64,000 nucleotides of DNA from Sipunculus nudus (lineage: Eukaryota; Annelida; Sipuncula; Golfingiida; Sipunculidae): contig CM049318.1 of the NCBI GenBank assembly GCA_026874595.1, positions 55,505,250 to 55,569,249 on the forward strand, read 5' to 3'. Position 1 is the stretch's first letter. Every line of letters begins with the position of its first letter. Both the position numbers and the translations under genes were made by a program. Below the pieces are notes generated by a model. The model did not search any database, was not told where the DNA came from, and saw only the letters and a program-made list of their open reading frames with translations. Shown here piece by piece: positions 34,281 through 47,237 of this stretch.

Positions 34281-34618
34281 CCCATTACATATATGGTGTT
34301 ATGGTGTGGTAGTTAGCTGCTTTACAGATAACACACGACTAACTTTCCCATAAAGTCAGATGTGAACGGACTCCCTATGTCAGTGAGTGCTTCCGCCGGT
34401 TTTGCTAGCCGTGCAAAGACATCGACTAACGCGTCGGCTTCGGTCGCGGTGTCTAAGTTCTTTAAGGCCACTGCCTACGGGCATCGCCTACCGTTGTCCA
34501 TGATGGTCAGTATGTACCGATAACCCTTCTCGGACGTGGGATGGATTGGTCCGACCAAATCCGTGGCGATCCAACAGCCAGGTTACTCAATAAGACCCGG
34601 CACTGGTCTGTTTATATT
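34281..34618 (-). pseudogene. Gypsy integrase core fragment, broken
   Basis: The minus-strand frame reads '..IATDLVGPIHPTSEKGYRYI' (first catalytic Asp), then an in-frame stop, then 'AVALKNLDTATEADALVDVF' and 'EALTDIGSPFTSDFM' (second catalytic Asp). A frameshift is followed by 'VLSVKQLTTTP' and a C-N-G motif, just short of where the catalytic Glu is expected. At that point coding sequence ends directly against the LTR-like block. Two or more stops and one frameshift show it is dead. The residues differ from the young element at 1.9-14 kb, so it is another lineage. Confidence 0.8.
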
Positions 34619-35800
34619 TACGCGCCTCATGCCCCAAACCATTATATATAAAGCAATGTAAGCCTACCGATGGCTTAATTGACTGTTTCCATGATCCGCG
34701 ATAAACATCACGTTTCTCTCTCGGCTGAGGTACCTGCAGCCCTGCCTGGGAGCACTACTACGGGAACTAGCAGTCCGTGGGCCTCCATATACCTCTCGCC
34801 AACCTCCACCATGCTATATATTTTGCGACACTGTCGCTCTTTCAAAAACACAGAGCTTTCCCATTAGCAAGTCAACTTTCGGGGTTTTAGAAAATAATAA
34901 AAGAAAACAACACAGGAATTTAAGTTTAACATCACCAATAGATCAAAAACCTGTCCGAATTTAGAATGCTTATTACTCACATGCCAAAACAGTGCACTGT
35001 CAGTCAGTGCATACGGTGTACGCTTTACTACAGATACACAGGGTATGCTTTGGGTGTACGCTTTACTAAAGATCTGAAGGGTGGCTGGTTACTAAACTTC
35101 ACCATTGGCTTCACAGGCTTCATTTTCTTAAACATACGTATGGACCCCAGCTACTCCCTAAGGGACTTACCTGCTGGCCATGGAGGACTGACCTCCAGGC
35201 CCGCTAACTCGTGATTGGCCCTTATGCCCTTCCCCTCAACTGGCCGTGATTCCTTCTCCGGGCATTAATGGTTGAGCCCTCTTATAGTGTGGGGGAGATG
35301 GGTCATCTATTAGGAGTATATTGAATATCGTACAAACTAACAGGTTGAAGTCATCGCCTATTTGCCCCCTCCCCCCGCCTGGACTCCCCTTCTCCGGACC
35401 GTAGGACCTTTTTTAGCTTTTGTAGGGGACTAAATGATGTGTTCATGGGAAACCACTCCAAGTAAAGAATAATGTGTTTTGTATAGGGACTACATATGAT
35501 GTATATAAAATTGAAAACAACTAAAAGTAAGGAAACAAAGTTCAATTGGTGAAGTCTTGAAGGACGGCCTGCGTGGCGGGGCACTGATTATCTGTATTAA
35601 GCACTGTTTCCACCTCATTGTCGGATAATGTCCTTGTTAACTTTATGTCACATTCTCCCAACAGACGATCTCTCAATGCGAATGTCAAGGTTAATCTTCT
35701 TGTCCACATTTATTCACACAGCACGTTTTAATGCCGAAAATCTGAGGAGTGTAATTACAAAAATTAGGTAAATGGAGAAAACACAGAGAATGCACCGACA
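34619..35800. other. No recognisable gene
   Basis: Only short frames. The first part may be decayed pol upstream of the integrase relic, but I could not read family motifs. Confidence 0.45.
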
Positions 35801-35806
35801 ACATCC

Positions 35807-36264
35807 ATGCCAAATAAACCAACAGAAGGTATTTGTCCGCTTCCCGTCAAGTACCACATACAATACAAAATTGCTTTTGTTTACCGCCGTTTTGATGACT
35901 CACTTCCATCATATTTGTCTGCAAAAATAATAACCTATCGGCCTTTGCGTTCGCTGCGCTCGGCTGGCGGAAATCTTCTTAAAGTACCAAAGTGTAATAT
36001 GAAAATCGGTGAACGTTCCTTCCGTTTCAACGCCCAAAAATTTTGGAATTCACTTCCCATTACACTAAGAAAATCTTCAACTCTTGGATCATTTAACACT
36101 AATTTAAAAACGTATCTCTTCGGCAAGCTTTTGGTAATTAATATGCATCATTTTTTTTTCTGGGTCAGGCACAGGGAGTAGATTTCCATGAAATTGTATG
36201 TGTGTGTGTGTGTGAATTGCGCTGTGAGTCCGACCATCGGAGAATTGGCGCTATATAAATACTA

Positions 36265-36295
<31 letters not shown>

Positions 36296-36296
36296 T
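35807..36296 (+). pseudogene. 5'-truncated LINE 3' end with (ATT)n tail
   Basis: A 124-codon frame carries the typical C-terminal text of non-LTR retrotransposon proteins: 'LPVKYHIQYKIAF', 'PSYLSAKI', 'RSLRSAGGNLLKVPK', 'FNAQKFWNSLPITLRKS', 'FNTNLKTYLF'. It ends at 36181 and is followed by a 3' UTR with GGCGCTATATAAATA and then an (ATT)n tail at 36265-36295, the usual 3' signature of such elements. RT and endonuclease are absent, so this is a dead 5'-truncated copy. Confidence 0.85.
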
Positions 36297-37190
36297 AACA
36301 TATTCTTTGTATTGATAAAGAATAGTGGATCTATTTTGCAGTGTAATATCCGTGATGCGCTATTGCAAATATAAACATAACTTATGCACGTGCTTTCTTG
36401 GATAGTTTACGTGATACAACTGTTTCAAGAATTGTTGATATAAGATGTAAATGCTAGATGATAGTGCAGCTATACTTGTTGCGGTCATTTTAACATTAAG
36501 CAAAAGGATTACCTGGATGAACTGTGAGAGATTAACCATTTCTGCTTGCTGTCATAAGCATATAGTGCCAGGGAGTTATTCAGCAGGGGTTATTCATGTG
36601 CATAATAGTCCTTAATCCTTCGCTCGAATTTTCTGTATCAGGTAGTGTCTGTGTACGCAGAAATTTAGGTCATTTCCAAAGGCAGTTCGGCTATTCTCGG
36701 TTCATGGTAGCCTCCACGCAATTTAAAATCACGAAAAAAACCCCACTCAAAATGAGGTGTAAATTAAATTTTTTTATTCTCATATCAGCGAGATCACAGC
36801 GAGGTATGGCACAGTGTCATACGCAACGCGGTTTGAGAGAACATCGAGAACAACAGTGGACCCAACTCCTTTTATATGTATTAGATTGGTTTCATCTTGC
36901 ATAATCCATTTCAAGCGATTATGTATGTACATGCAAAGAAGCCACATTATCCAGATAATTATTCTTGTCCTGTAAGGGATGTAAGAATCACGGAAAATTA
37001 AGAAGCGAACAGAAAACCTGATACTTGTGCAGCGAATAAGTGACAACAACCAGGTTGTAACCAAGACCATTCAACGTGTACAAGTCAGGCACAGTTTACC
37101 TGATTATTCTTAGTATAATTCACTGTAGCACATATCACGGTAATATAAAAAGTACATAAGATGATAAATTAATAATCGATTATCAGTGAT
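36297..37190. other. No recognisable feature
   Basis: Short frames only; no family resemblance. Ends at an (AT)n-(AG)n microsatellite at 37195-37265. Confidence 0.5.
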
Positions 37191-37192
37191 TG

Positions 37193-37264
<72 letters not shown>

Positions 37265-37265
37265 T

Positions 37266-37937
37266 AAGAGTTCCTTTTCTGACATGTGTTGAAGCTATGA
37301 CACTCTCTCGCGCTCTCTTCCTATCGCGAAGGAACGAAGCCACGAACGACCTCTGAATGTGACAGTATTATATATGCGAATTCACTATCTACGCGTTACG
37401 TAAACGTAAACAGTTGGATATCGCCCCCATTAATTCTCTCAGAGTGATTCTATACATATACAGGTTTGACAGCAGTGATATGGTATTCCTTAGGCAGATG
37501 CTCTCTCTACCCCTTTAGTTCTACACATAAGGCCCGATTTTGCTTCATACGCACTGCATACGCAGCCATTATATCCATTAAAGGCATCAAAGACGTCCGC
37601 CTAGCTGCATTACGCATACGTACCGCATCCGTATACGTACCGCATACTGAATGCTAGTTTTTCCGTATCGCTTATGCATATGAATAATATTTATTTTATA
37701 TATGTCCTTACGCCTTTTTATAATAGGAAAATTTGAATATAGTTACGGAACCGAGCCAACATAGAAAACATAGCCAACTTGTTTGTAGCGGATATAGCGA
37801 AAGCCAATTATGAGTGGAACATACAGTCGACCCCGTTTAATTGAATATCGTATTTGTCAATATTATCCAGGGCGTTAATCATATATAAAACAACTCTATA
37901 CAAATCAAACAGAATATATTTCTTTTATATTTAGTTT
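37266..37937. other. No recognisable gene
   Basis: Contains several GTATACG/TACGCATA words near 37550-37650, a possible small CpG-containing repeat. No frame of interest. Confidence 0.45.
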
Positions 37938-38397
37938 TTATAAAGGTGCCCATTCACCTTCATTTAAAAAAAGAATTTATGTAATTTCTGGCTTCCTCTT
38001 TGTATATATTAATGATCTAAGGGTAATTCTTGTTGTGAAAAGTTCTGATAAGGTCTTCGTAAAGAATGTATGAACTTGTTTATCAACAACATGTTTGTAA
38101 ACACAGCAATGTTGACAAATAGGAAAAACATGAAACAACATAGGTTGTTATATGCGTCGGCAGAAAGTTCACTTGTTGCAAAACACCATTTGCAAAGCCC
38201 TCGCTTATCGGACTTGCTGCCAGATGCCCTTGTTGAATTCGTTTTGATTATTTTAGCGGACCACCAGATATTTTAAACACATTGATATTAACAAAAAAAG
38301 CAGTCTGTGTGCGATGATATACACGTTTTCTGGCCTATTTTTATAAAAGCGCCAAAGGATCACCTTTAGTTAAAGGGGCCCAATCACATATAAAGCA
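37938..38397. repeat. Dispersed ~450-bp repeat, copy 2
   Basis: Same family and orientation as 15520-15998. Starts AAGGTGCCCATTCACC and ends AAAGGGGCCCAATCAC. A further GGTAAATGGGCCACTT at 38895-38911 suggests the end of another family member lies just to the right. Confidence 0.7.
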
Positions 38398-39009
38398 TGT
38401 TGAATTAACACGAAAATAGCTTACTCCCTTTAAAATAAATTGTTACCTGCCAAAAATTGCCTTGAAACCGTTTGCTTACTCCTGTACAGAGTGTTAAAAA
38501 CAGTGGACCTGGCGCGATCAAAAGTCTCAACATAAACGTAGCGCGTGATACTCTGTACATCGCTGAGCCACAACACTTGCCAATTACGAGATGCCCTGTC
38601 TGACTTGGCCACAAAATGTATTACATGTTCCAGCAGGCTGAAACTTCGTGTGTTGCGGCTTATGATCGGACCTCCGGTCACGCGGCCTTGTTATGTTAAA
38701 CAGACATACGTGGACTGTGTTTACAAACACGCAGAGCCATGACAGGGTGTTAAACAGCGGTATGTGAGGTACTGAGACCGTGTGCGGGGATGGTATTGCT
38801 GGGAATATTTTGTATAAAGCAAAATTGAACTGATAGTGTGAAAGAATAGGCATAATATTGCTCCTGATTTTGTAACTTTAATAGAGGTCAGATAGGTAAA
38901 TGGGCCACTTCAATCTATGCATATCTTTGGCCCGAAGAAAGGCGAAAAGGCTGTGAATAAACGATGGAACAATTAGTAGTATAATGTCAGAATTGTGAAG
39001 GGTCACAGG
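38398..39009. other. No recognisable gene
   Basis: Possibly the interior of a second element of the same repeat family, bounded by GGGCCC-like words at 38379 and 38904. No conserved frame. Confidence 0.4.
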
Positions 39010-40988
39010 TAATAGACCATGCACGTTGGCAGCGAACATTGGATAAAAAAGCTTCTGCTGCCTGCCTCTTAAATCACTAAGACGATACAAAATTAGGTTA
39101 CAATCAGTAGTCTGTCAGTAGACCGATTATGTTTAAAGGTAGCACTATAGCCATAACCTTCACTTGCGTGGTAGTCAGTCATTGAGTGTCTATGCATTAT
39201 CAGATATATACTGATAGGCAATAAGAAAACTGCGAATATAGAATATATATATATAGGCCAACGTGGAGAACAATGAGAAGTACACCTTTCTGCCAGAGGT
39301 CGTTCTTCTCGAATTTCTTCCAGGTGGGCACTGCGGGACAGCCGGGACCATGCTAGTCTCAGCTGTCAAACTTTAAAATAAAAATTTGTTACATTCCAAG
39401 GATTTTTTTAAAAATAAAAATTTATTACATTGGAAGGAAATTATTTTCTGTATATATTTTACATGCGTATGCTTACCGAAGAGTACTTTTTACCGTGAAT
39501 TCCTTGCTGCACCTATGTTTTTGTTCTTTGCAATTAAACAATTCATTTTCAAAATATTTGCACGGACTACATTTATCTATTCACTACATTTTTACCTGCG
39601 CCGCTGGTGTATGTAGAAGCAGCAGTGCATTGTGGGGGTCAGATTATTACGCCCATAAACCTTAAACAGCAGCGTCGTACTCATGTGAGCCTGAGACTGC
39701 GCAATTCATGAGGTTTAATACTGCTATGCTAATGCTGAATTTTCCAGCCTGATGGTGGGGTTGGGGGGGGGGGGATGAAACTAGAATTTATTCACATTTA
39801 TTAACAAACATCAACCATTTAAACCACTACTTCACATTCAATGGTTAGCATAAAATAATCAAATTCTGAAAACTGAATTAGAGTTGTCTGCCAGCAACTC
39901 TGTTGTTTGAACTGACAGTATTATCAAACTACTACTGAGACCCTAAATGTGTAGCTCAGCACTATATATAGTAGTCAATGTGTGGATCTTTAAACCCGAA
40001 CAGCGAGTATACTGTCAGACCGTGGTGGGCCTAAGTTGAAAACCCTCATATATATGCCCAGAAACCGACGGTGATTATAAGAAAAGAACCTTGACGATCT
40101 AATCATATGCAGTTTATCAATGTAAGAAAGGAAAAACATATACCATATATCAAAACGCTCTAGATATAAGGAATAAAGAAAGCGATAAAATGACACAAAA
40201 TTCTGGTTAATATTTTCCTGGACACTCCATTTAAGAAGTGTTTAGTGTTAGTATTTTAAAAGCGAAAAATGATTCGCGGCAGGTAAATTTATATTTGTAG
40301 CCGGCTGTTGGCTTTGTCAACGTGAACAGGGAACACATCATAACGACGTTAACGCAGTAGCTATTTATCAACAGTCACCATAATCACACTATGAATGCGC
40401 CATATGAAGGGCCGGGTCAAGTTTCTATTGTGAATTTCCAATACATATTTTTCAAGGTCTAAAACATTGGATCACAGTCACCATTTAGTCACACCACTGA
40501 TGCGCCATAATAAAGAGCTAGGTCATATTCTAATATGGAAGTTATTCAAGGTCACTGATGCAATTTTGCTGAAATGATGTTAGCGCAATATCTCGAAAAC
40601 ACTGATATGTGGTCAGTGTACTTTGCCAAACCACCTAAAGGGCTAGTACACCCTGCTTATCCTCCATTAAACAATGCACTTGAATTCCCCTGGTGTTACC
40701 GTTTGTTACTAATATGACACGTCTTTTTAAGAAGTGTCTCTCCCGTTTTCCCACAGATATTCCCAAACACCTTTTATCCAGCTACTTTCATGAGAGGCGG
40801 GACAAAGGTGACCTGTTCCACAGTTCAAAGTTTCTTGCTTTAGAGGATTATATTTAAAAAATTCAAAAGTTTCTTCAAACGGTGTAGTGAGTGTCAGGCC
40901 CTCACCAGCATCAAATCAGTGACAACTAGTAAAAATAGCTGGTCTGGGAGCGCAGAGGCGCCTCGCCATGGAATAAGCTCACCATAAG

Positions 40989-40994
40989 TTTATT
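40989..40994 (-). promoter_or_regulatory. Probable poly(A) signal of the TSP1/EGF gene
   Basis: AATAAA on the minus strand, about 43 nt past the TGA stop of the last exon. The same signal is conserved in the paralogue at 62241-62246. Confidence 0.6.
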
Positions 40995-41036
40995 ACGACT
41001 CAGCGTGTATATAGGATCGTTTTCAAGCACCTGGGG

Positions 41037-41227
41037 TCACCTCCTCTCATGACGTCTCAATCTGCCTTCTGTCATTTCGAGTGCAAAATCCGGTGAATCT
41101 CCCGTGCGTCTTGCGCCTCTGTTTGACCAATAAAAACCCAAAACTAACAGACCAGCCACAATAACACCAACCAGAATGGCACCTGATATATACAGGCCAG
41201 TTAAATCGGTCAATTTGCCACTTTCAC
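41037..41227 (-). CDS. TSP1/EGF gene, exon 4: transmembrane helix and tail
   Basis: Acceptor TTTATTTTTTACAG with a good pyrimidine tract, then GTGAAAGTGGC. The exon encodes 'ESGKLTDLTGLYISG', a 22-residue hydrophobic helix and a tail with RRTGDSP and RRHERR. It ends at TGA (41039-41037). Phase 1 at the acceptor matches exon 3. The next ~34 in-frame codons after the stop remain open and resemble the extended tail of the paralogue. Confidence 0.85.
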
Positions 41228-41472
41228 CTGTAAAAAATAAACACAGTTCGCACATTCAAGACATGAATAAAAAGTCCTTTCATTGTTGCACAAAACTGAG
41301 GTACATTATATAAAAGTTTGAAGCTTTTAGCAAATTTTGGAATCGACCATCGGTATGAATACAACCCAGCTCCATCCCGATACGGAGTACTCGATACAAT
41401 CACGACATTCTACAGTTAAATGTTTTAGGTGAAAATGTCACAAAATGAGAATTATGAATTCTTTTGGTCCCT

Positions 41473-41655
41473 AGTACGATAAAACCTTGCGTAACGACCA
41501 CCTCAGGTTAGCGACCACCTCAAAATAACGACTGCTTTTCACGGTCCCGATTCACTTTTGCTCTTTATATCAACCCTCGCTTGGACGACCACATTAAAAA
41601 TGCGCCCACTTTATTAAGGTCCCGTAAGTGGTCGTATTTTCGAGGTTTTACTGTA
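41473..41655. mobile_element. Small MITE-like element with TIRs
   Basis: The left end TACGATAAAACCTTGCGTAA and the right end, read in reverse complement (TACAGTAAAACCTCGAAAAT), are imperfect inverted repeats. The interior holds repeated ACGACCAC words. About 180 bp, no coding capacity. It lies in intron 3. A diverged copy at 62726-62848 occupies the equivalent place in unit B, so the insertion predates the duplication. Confidence 0.7.
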
Positions 41656-42064
41656 AAAACTATGTATTTCTCGCATACAAAAAGGTATATTTTCTTTACA
41701 TAATACTATAAGCGTGCTATATCTTTTTTATATGCTATAATTATTAATATATATGGATATTTTGAAATATGGGTATATCTTCATTTATATTCGAATAAAA
41801 ATCTTGAAGTTTTCTCAAACACGATTGAGGTGTGAAGGAACAGAGACCGTGGAAAATACCGGATTAAGAAAAAGGCGAGGAATAAACCCGAAGAACTGAT
41901 GACAAAGCCTAAAAAAGACTACTATATCAGGAAAAGGGGGCGGAGGCGGGGCCTTATGGGAAAACTAATGATGATAACTTTGGTACGTACATCTACATAA
42001 TTGTGTATGGGCCGTCCTAGTTGTAGAAATCGTTTGCTACAGATATTACCGAATGTACACTTAC

Positions 42065-42196
42065 CCCCTAAAACCGGGTGTGAACAGCAGTTTCCATAGA
42101 AATCTGGAGTGCACTGACAACCGTGGAGTCTACGGGTACCGCCATTCGCACAGGTGGCGCAAGCACCGACAGCTTTCTTTTCGGCAGTTATTCTCC
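42065..42196 (-). CDS. TSP1/EGF gene, exon 3: linker and fourth EGF-like module
   Basis: 132 nt. Acceptor TTTAATATTCAG, donor GTAAGT. Translates as a short linker (RITAEKKAVG) followed by an EGF-like module with 'CATCANGG', 'GCQCTPDFYGNCC'. Both edges are phase 1 and fit exons 2 and 4, so the frame is kept if the exon is skipped. Confidence 0.85.
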
Positions 42197-42639
42197 CTGA
42201 ATATTAAATATATGACATTGCTTCTCTTGTTCGGGCTCTTTTCTTTGAACTTGAACAAAAGCAATAACTAGTATTTTAAAAAGATATTTTATATTCGGAT
42301 ATTTCTTTACTATTTTACATTTTTTTTTATAAACCTTCCTTATGCATACTAATGATTATATACTCAATGCAACGGAACTTTAAAAATGGCAATATTTCAA
42401 TAATTATCAGAATCAAAAACAATTTAGTCGCATTGAAGATATGCAGCATTTAGGCCTATAATCAACTTAACCCACCCAAAGTCAAACATTGTAGACTATT
42501 TCAGACATGCATTAAGCCAATATCAAACAAAACAGTATCTTATATACAATATCTGAATCCAATTAAGGAGGTCAAAGGTCATTGCCTACGAGCACAAAAT
42601 TTGGTTGCCAAGTGTGATTTTTTTTTGCTAAATTGATTG

Positions 42640-45600
42640 AGTGTGGTATCGGCCAAGAACGGTTCCACCCAAGAAAAAGAGGAACCTAGAATGTTGTTAA
42701 AAGTTTATTCCTGTCTTGAAGACATACGTGTCATATTAGGTCTTTAATATAAATAATGCTTTTATGTCAAACTGTGAGAAAATATCCATATTTCAAGAGA
42801 ATAATCGCTATACATGAATTGCCACCTACTGATGACATCATGCTTTCATCACTGTCCAATGTTGGTTTGCTTTTTTTCACATATTCCTAAGCAAAACAAC
42901 ACAAACTTATTTTGGATATCTATTCTGTGTCGTTCTTAATAACTCTGTCCAACATGTATTATATCTCAATAAATAATGAGTTTCCAATGACCACCTTCCA
43001 CATTCACCAAGTGCCTCAGAAGTTAGTGATGAAGAAATTGTCTTAAGAAAATAATTACAGAATACAGTTTGAACTGATTCAATATTATCACAGTTTTCAT
43101 GTCCCCATAATTCACTGCCATAATACAAGATTGGCACTACCATTCCATCAAAAAGCAAAAGTAAAAATGACTGATCTGCTTTTATGTATTAATATTTACT
43201 AATTAATTGCATAATCATAATGACTGCTTTATAGACTTGATTTACTAGATGTTGTTTCATTTTGGGCAATTTGATAAGACTAGTCAAAATTCCCCAAATT
43301 ATCTGTGACTGCTCACTACTTCGAGATGTTTTGTTTATAAAACAATTTTTCATATTTTCTCAAGATTCCTCCATTTCTAGATACTTCAGATGTTGTTTTA
43401 TCTACATTAGCTTTCATCACATAAGCATCACAAAATGTGATTTAATAATTTGAGACTGTAACCTTCCAGCTGTATCTGTGAAACGTACAACATCATCTGC
43501 GAACATGAGCATTGAAAGTGAATTTGCGTCCGGCCTTATATATATTTATATACTTTCTTCTTCAGAATGTAGTGCAAGATATAATTTATTAATAAAAATG
43601 TAAATAACAAAGCACTTATCATACAACCCTGTCTTGTTCCTACAGTATATGCAAAATAATCAGTTAAACCATTGCTAGTGAACGCACAAGACTTAAGTTT
43701 TGAATACACACAGTTCAAGATATTATATATTTGACTGCTAATGCCTATTTTGGAAAGAACAGGAAATTATAACCGGTGCTATTTTCAATCAAAATATTTG
43801 GAGAAATATATAAATACCGCATTAAATCTGCCTTTTCCCTTTGATAAATAAGATTCAGTTAGTGCCATAAGAGTGAACATATTATCAATTGTGCTATAAA
43901 TTCTTAAAAACCCGCATGTTCTTCTATAAATTTTTTGTGATTTTCAGTCCATTATATTAATCTTTCATTTAAAATATTGGTGCATAATTTAACTATTACC
44001 TTTAAAAGAGCTATACCCCTGTAATTATTTGGATCATTAATAGGCCCTTTCTTGTAAAGTGGGAATAAAATTGCTTTTTATCATTTGGTTAGAAATTTAC
44101 CTCATGAAAAAACATTGTTGAATAATTTTTCTAAATGTGGTAGTAAAATTACTGTTTTCTTTAAACTTGTTCTACTGAAATACCATCTGATCCAGGTGTT
44201 TTGCCATTTTATAATCTTTTTTATTGCCTTATAATCTCCATTTGGTTTATTTTAAAATTTATTTCCATGTCAAAATACTTATATCTACTTGTTCAAAATA
44301 CTCTTAAATATTTACTTCATTTTCATAATTTAGATTGATACTGTTTGCAGTATTATTTGATAATTTATTGAAAACAATTATCCAATCCTCCTCTGTTAAA
44401 CTTTTTGTTAATTTGCAAATAGATTTTTATAAATTTCAATTGCTGTTGAACATAAGGTTTTTACCTCTACATCTGTTTTTGCATTTTCTATTTGAGATCT
44501 ATTACATTCAGCTTAATGCTTCATGTTTTTCTCCTTTTTAATTTACCATGTCCAACCATGCTTCCTGAACAGTTTTCTTTTCATTAACTTTATCTGATTT
44601 ATACAAAAATAAAAAATCAGCCATATAAAGAATTAAGTTTCTCAATTCTTCTGCTCCTTTTCTATGTTAATGATTAGGATAGGTTCTTTATAATTTATTG
44701 TATCAATCATCTTATCATCATTCAAAACATCATATACACCATTTTTCTTTTTCCTCTACTTTTCCACATATTTACAAATAGTTACTTTAATTGAAATGTA
44801 GTAATGCAAATGCAAAATGGTCGAAAAGACTTGAAATAAAAAAATATATATCAGAACTGACAATGATATAATCTATTACGGGTGCACCCTGTGTTGGCAC
44901 GTGAGTTAGGTCTCCCTCATGATTTGGCTGTAATCTACCATTCAAACCATAGATGTTAAAAGTGAAAAATAATTGGTGCAGTGAAAATCACCATTTGTTT
45001 GCGGTACTGTCTTTTGATTTTCTAGTCAAGCTGATAGAGTCACTATTTTATGCACCAATTTCAATAAAATGTCAAGTTTCATCTTCCAAATAAAATACAG
45101 TGTTCTTTGGAGCAACATATACACCAACCATAGCAATATCATTAACAAAACCAATTATTTTGCCATCCAAATTAAAAATATTAACAGCCAAATTAATATA
45201 TTTTTTTACATATTTAATCAGTGTGTTCCTTAATTGGGAAAGAACTCCTCAACATTTGATATGGAAACGTAAATTGGAGTACCCTTTATATTCACACTAA
45301 TCATCTGGTCAATATTACTTGTCCATGTCTCAGTCAAAACTATTATATCATATTTAGAAATATGTTCAAATAAGTCATTTTATGAAATAGATTTCATACC
45401 GTGTACATTCCATGTAATTATGTTTAACGTAATTTCAGACTGTGGATTATTTCGGTCTTTTTTATTTAACTTACCTGTAATCCTTTGAGTATTATTTAAT
45501 GAGTTGTTAGGATGTAGTGCAAGGTTTAAGGATTGTTCAACAAGGACTCCCTTTGAAGAACCTGAATCACAGAAGTGAAAAATGTTATTGTCTGTATCAC

Positions 45601-46110
45601 TTGAATTATCATTATTTAAGAGCATACTTTCATCTGAAAACAAAATGTTAATTATGAGCATATTTTCATTTAAACATAGAATATCAAGATTCATGTTGCC
45701 ATTGTCAATGCATATTTAACCTCCATTATTGAAACAGGTATTGAATTAGTATGGATAAATATTGGGAATTATAAATTCATCATTTTCATCATTCAACTTC
45801 ATATTTATCAGAACTATATGCAATTTCTTTATTTAAGATCATATATTTTAAATTCACAAATAATTTCAGTCTCTTGTTTTTCATGTTCATTATGATTTTC
45901 AAATGCAATAATATGTTCAGTTCTGAACAAAGTCTAACAGTTCAATTTCTGGCCCTGGCCCTCCCATTATTCATCACCCCTGAGTTCCTCAGTTCGTTGA
46001 TTACTCGAGTTTTACATAACACGAGGTCTTCCAGATCTGATACATCTGACCTTGTTTTCATTTTCATCCCATACAAACACATCATTGTCAATGATTAATA
46101 TATCATACTA
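42640..46110 (-). pseudogene. Decayed near-full-length LINE in intron 2
   Basis: Minus strand, same sense as the host gene. From 5' to 3': a possible ORF1 relic; 'LNIITWNVHGMKSI' (start of the APE-type endonuclease, about 45430); 'DIIVLTETWTS' (about 45340); RT text 'TVGTRQGCMISALLFTFLLI' (about 43650-43590); the catalytic F-A-D-D box (about 43495); and 'VVPILYYGSELWG' with 'ALGECGRWSLETHYLL' (about 43150-42960), typical of the region after RT. Many stops and frameshifts separate these blocks, so it is inactive. Clade is not assigned. Confidence 0.85.
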
Positions 46111-46638
46111 ACTTCTCTTACCCGTTCATAACATTGAAGTTGAAGACCAGTTAAGGTTCATTCCAAATACGACATATGTTTCTTTAATAGAATGAAGACT
46201 GGTCAAACTGTAACATACCCCACGAAAATTTGAAAATTAATAAGCATTAGATAAGGCAAAAGCTTATTTCAAACCCTACATACAACATATTTTATTAATA
46301 GATTCAAATTCATATTGTTTGTTGAAGTCCTGGGAACAACTGGGAATTAACTGGACATTTTGTTATGCCTGACTCAATGTTTCAGAGTAATAAACTGCTT
46401 TCTGCCTGAATACTGATTCATAGTTCCCGACAGGTGGCGCTGTGGTAGCCCCTTCGAAAAATAATTTGAATTATCTCTGGATTTATGTAGAAATAAGGAA
46501 AATGACCCCCTAATTACACTCTTTAAACCATTCCACGACAGTTTAACATCAAAAACATGCTTTACCGAGGAGTGACCACAGAAGATTTAAAAAAAAACCC
46601 GTCTAATCCGAACGACGCCAATTATAATATATAATTAC

Positions 46639-47237
46639 CGGTAACATGATTGGTGTACGTGCAACAGGTTCCGTAAGATCCCGGTTGACATCTACAACCG
46701 TAAAACAGAGGCGTCCCGCCATTCCGGCAAAAATTGTTACATCCCTCATGTTCTCGGTCTCCATGGTGACACAAGGCTCCCCCGCACTGACTCTTGGTAA
46801 CGACTTGCCTCGTTCTTGTTTTTGTTCCCCCAGATCCACACGGGTGGCTGCAGTTTCCCCAAGGACCCCAGGACCCCCACGTGCAGTCCACCTTGTGACA
46901 AGATTCGCAGCAAGGACCGTAGTAAGGAGACTGACATCGACAACCGTAAAATAGAGGCGTCCCGTCATTCCGGCAAAAGTTGTTACATCCCTCATGTTCT
47001 CGGTCTCCATGGTGACACGAGGCTCCCCCGCACTGACTTTTAGTCACGACTTGTCTCGTTCTTGTTCTTGTTCCCCCAGATCCACACGGGTGGCTGCAGT
47101 TTCCCCAAGGACTCCAGGACCCCCACGTGCAGTCCACCTTGTGACAAGACTCGCAGCAAGGACCGTAGTAAGAAGACGGGCATTTGCAGCCTGTGGAGGT
47201 CAACTTGCCACCGTTGTGACACAGACGGTTGCAGGCC
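46639..47237 (-). CDS. TSP1/EGF gene, exon 2: two TSP1 and three EGF-like modules
   Basis: 599 nt. Acceptor ...ATATAATAG, donor GTAATT. It begins by completing a split ATG codon, then encodes an EGF-like module (CNRLCHNGG...GCKCPSSYYGPCC) and two nearly identical TSP1-EGF units. Each TSP1 has the W-x-x-W core (WGSWSPWGNC / WGSWGPWGNC), a possible C-mannosylation site, 'CSHPCGSGGT' and the T-R-T-R strand. The two units differ at about four residues (S/G, R/K, S/L, D/G), so this exon grew by a recent internal duplication. Cysteine spacing is regular and there are no stops. Ends in phase 1. Confidence 0.9.

Larger units (their letters stand above)
39010..41945. repeat. Segmental duplication, unit A
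   Basis: Colinear with 57010-63680 (unit B): GACCATGCAC.TTGGCAGCGAA, GTGCATTGTGGGGGT, ACTAGAATTTATTCACATT, CTGTCTGCCAGCAACTCTG, GGCCGGCTGTTGGCTTTGTCA-type text, then the last exon of the TSP1/EGF gene and a small inverted-repeat element. A is 2.9 kb and B is 6.7 kb because B gained insertions. Unit A has its own block at about 40340-40930 that includes a ~102-bp two-copy tandem repeat (about 40374 and 40476). Confidence 0.85.
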
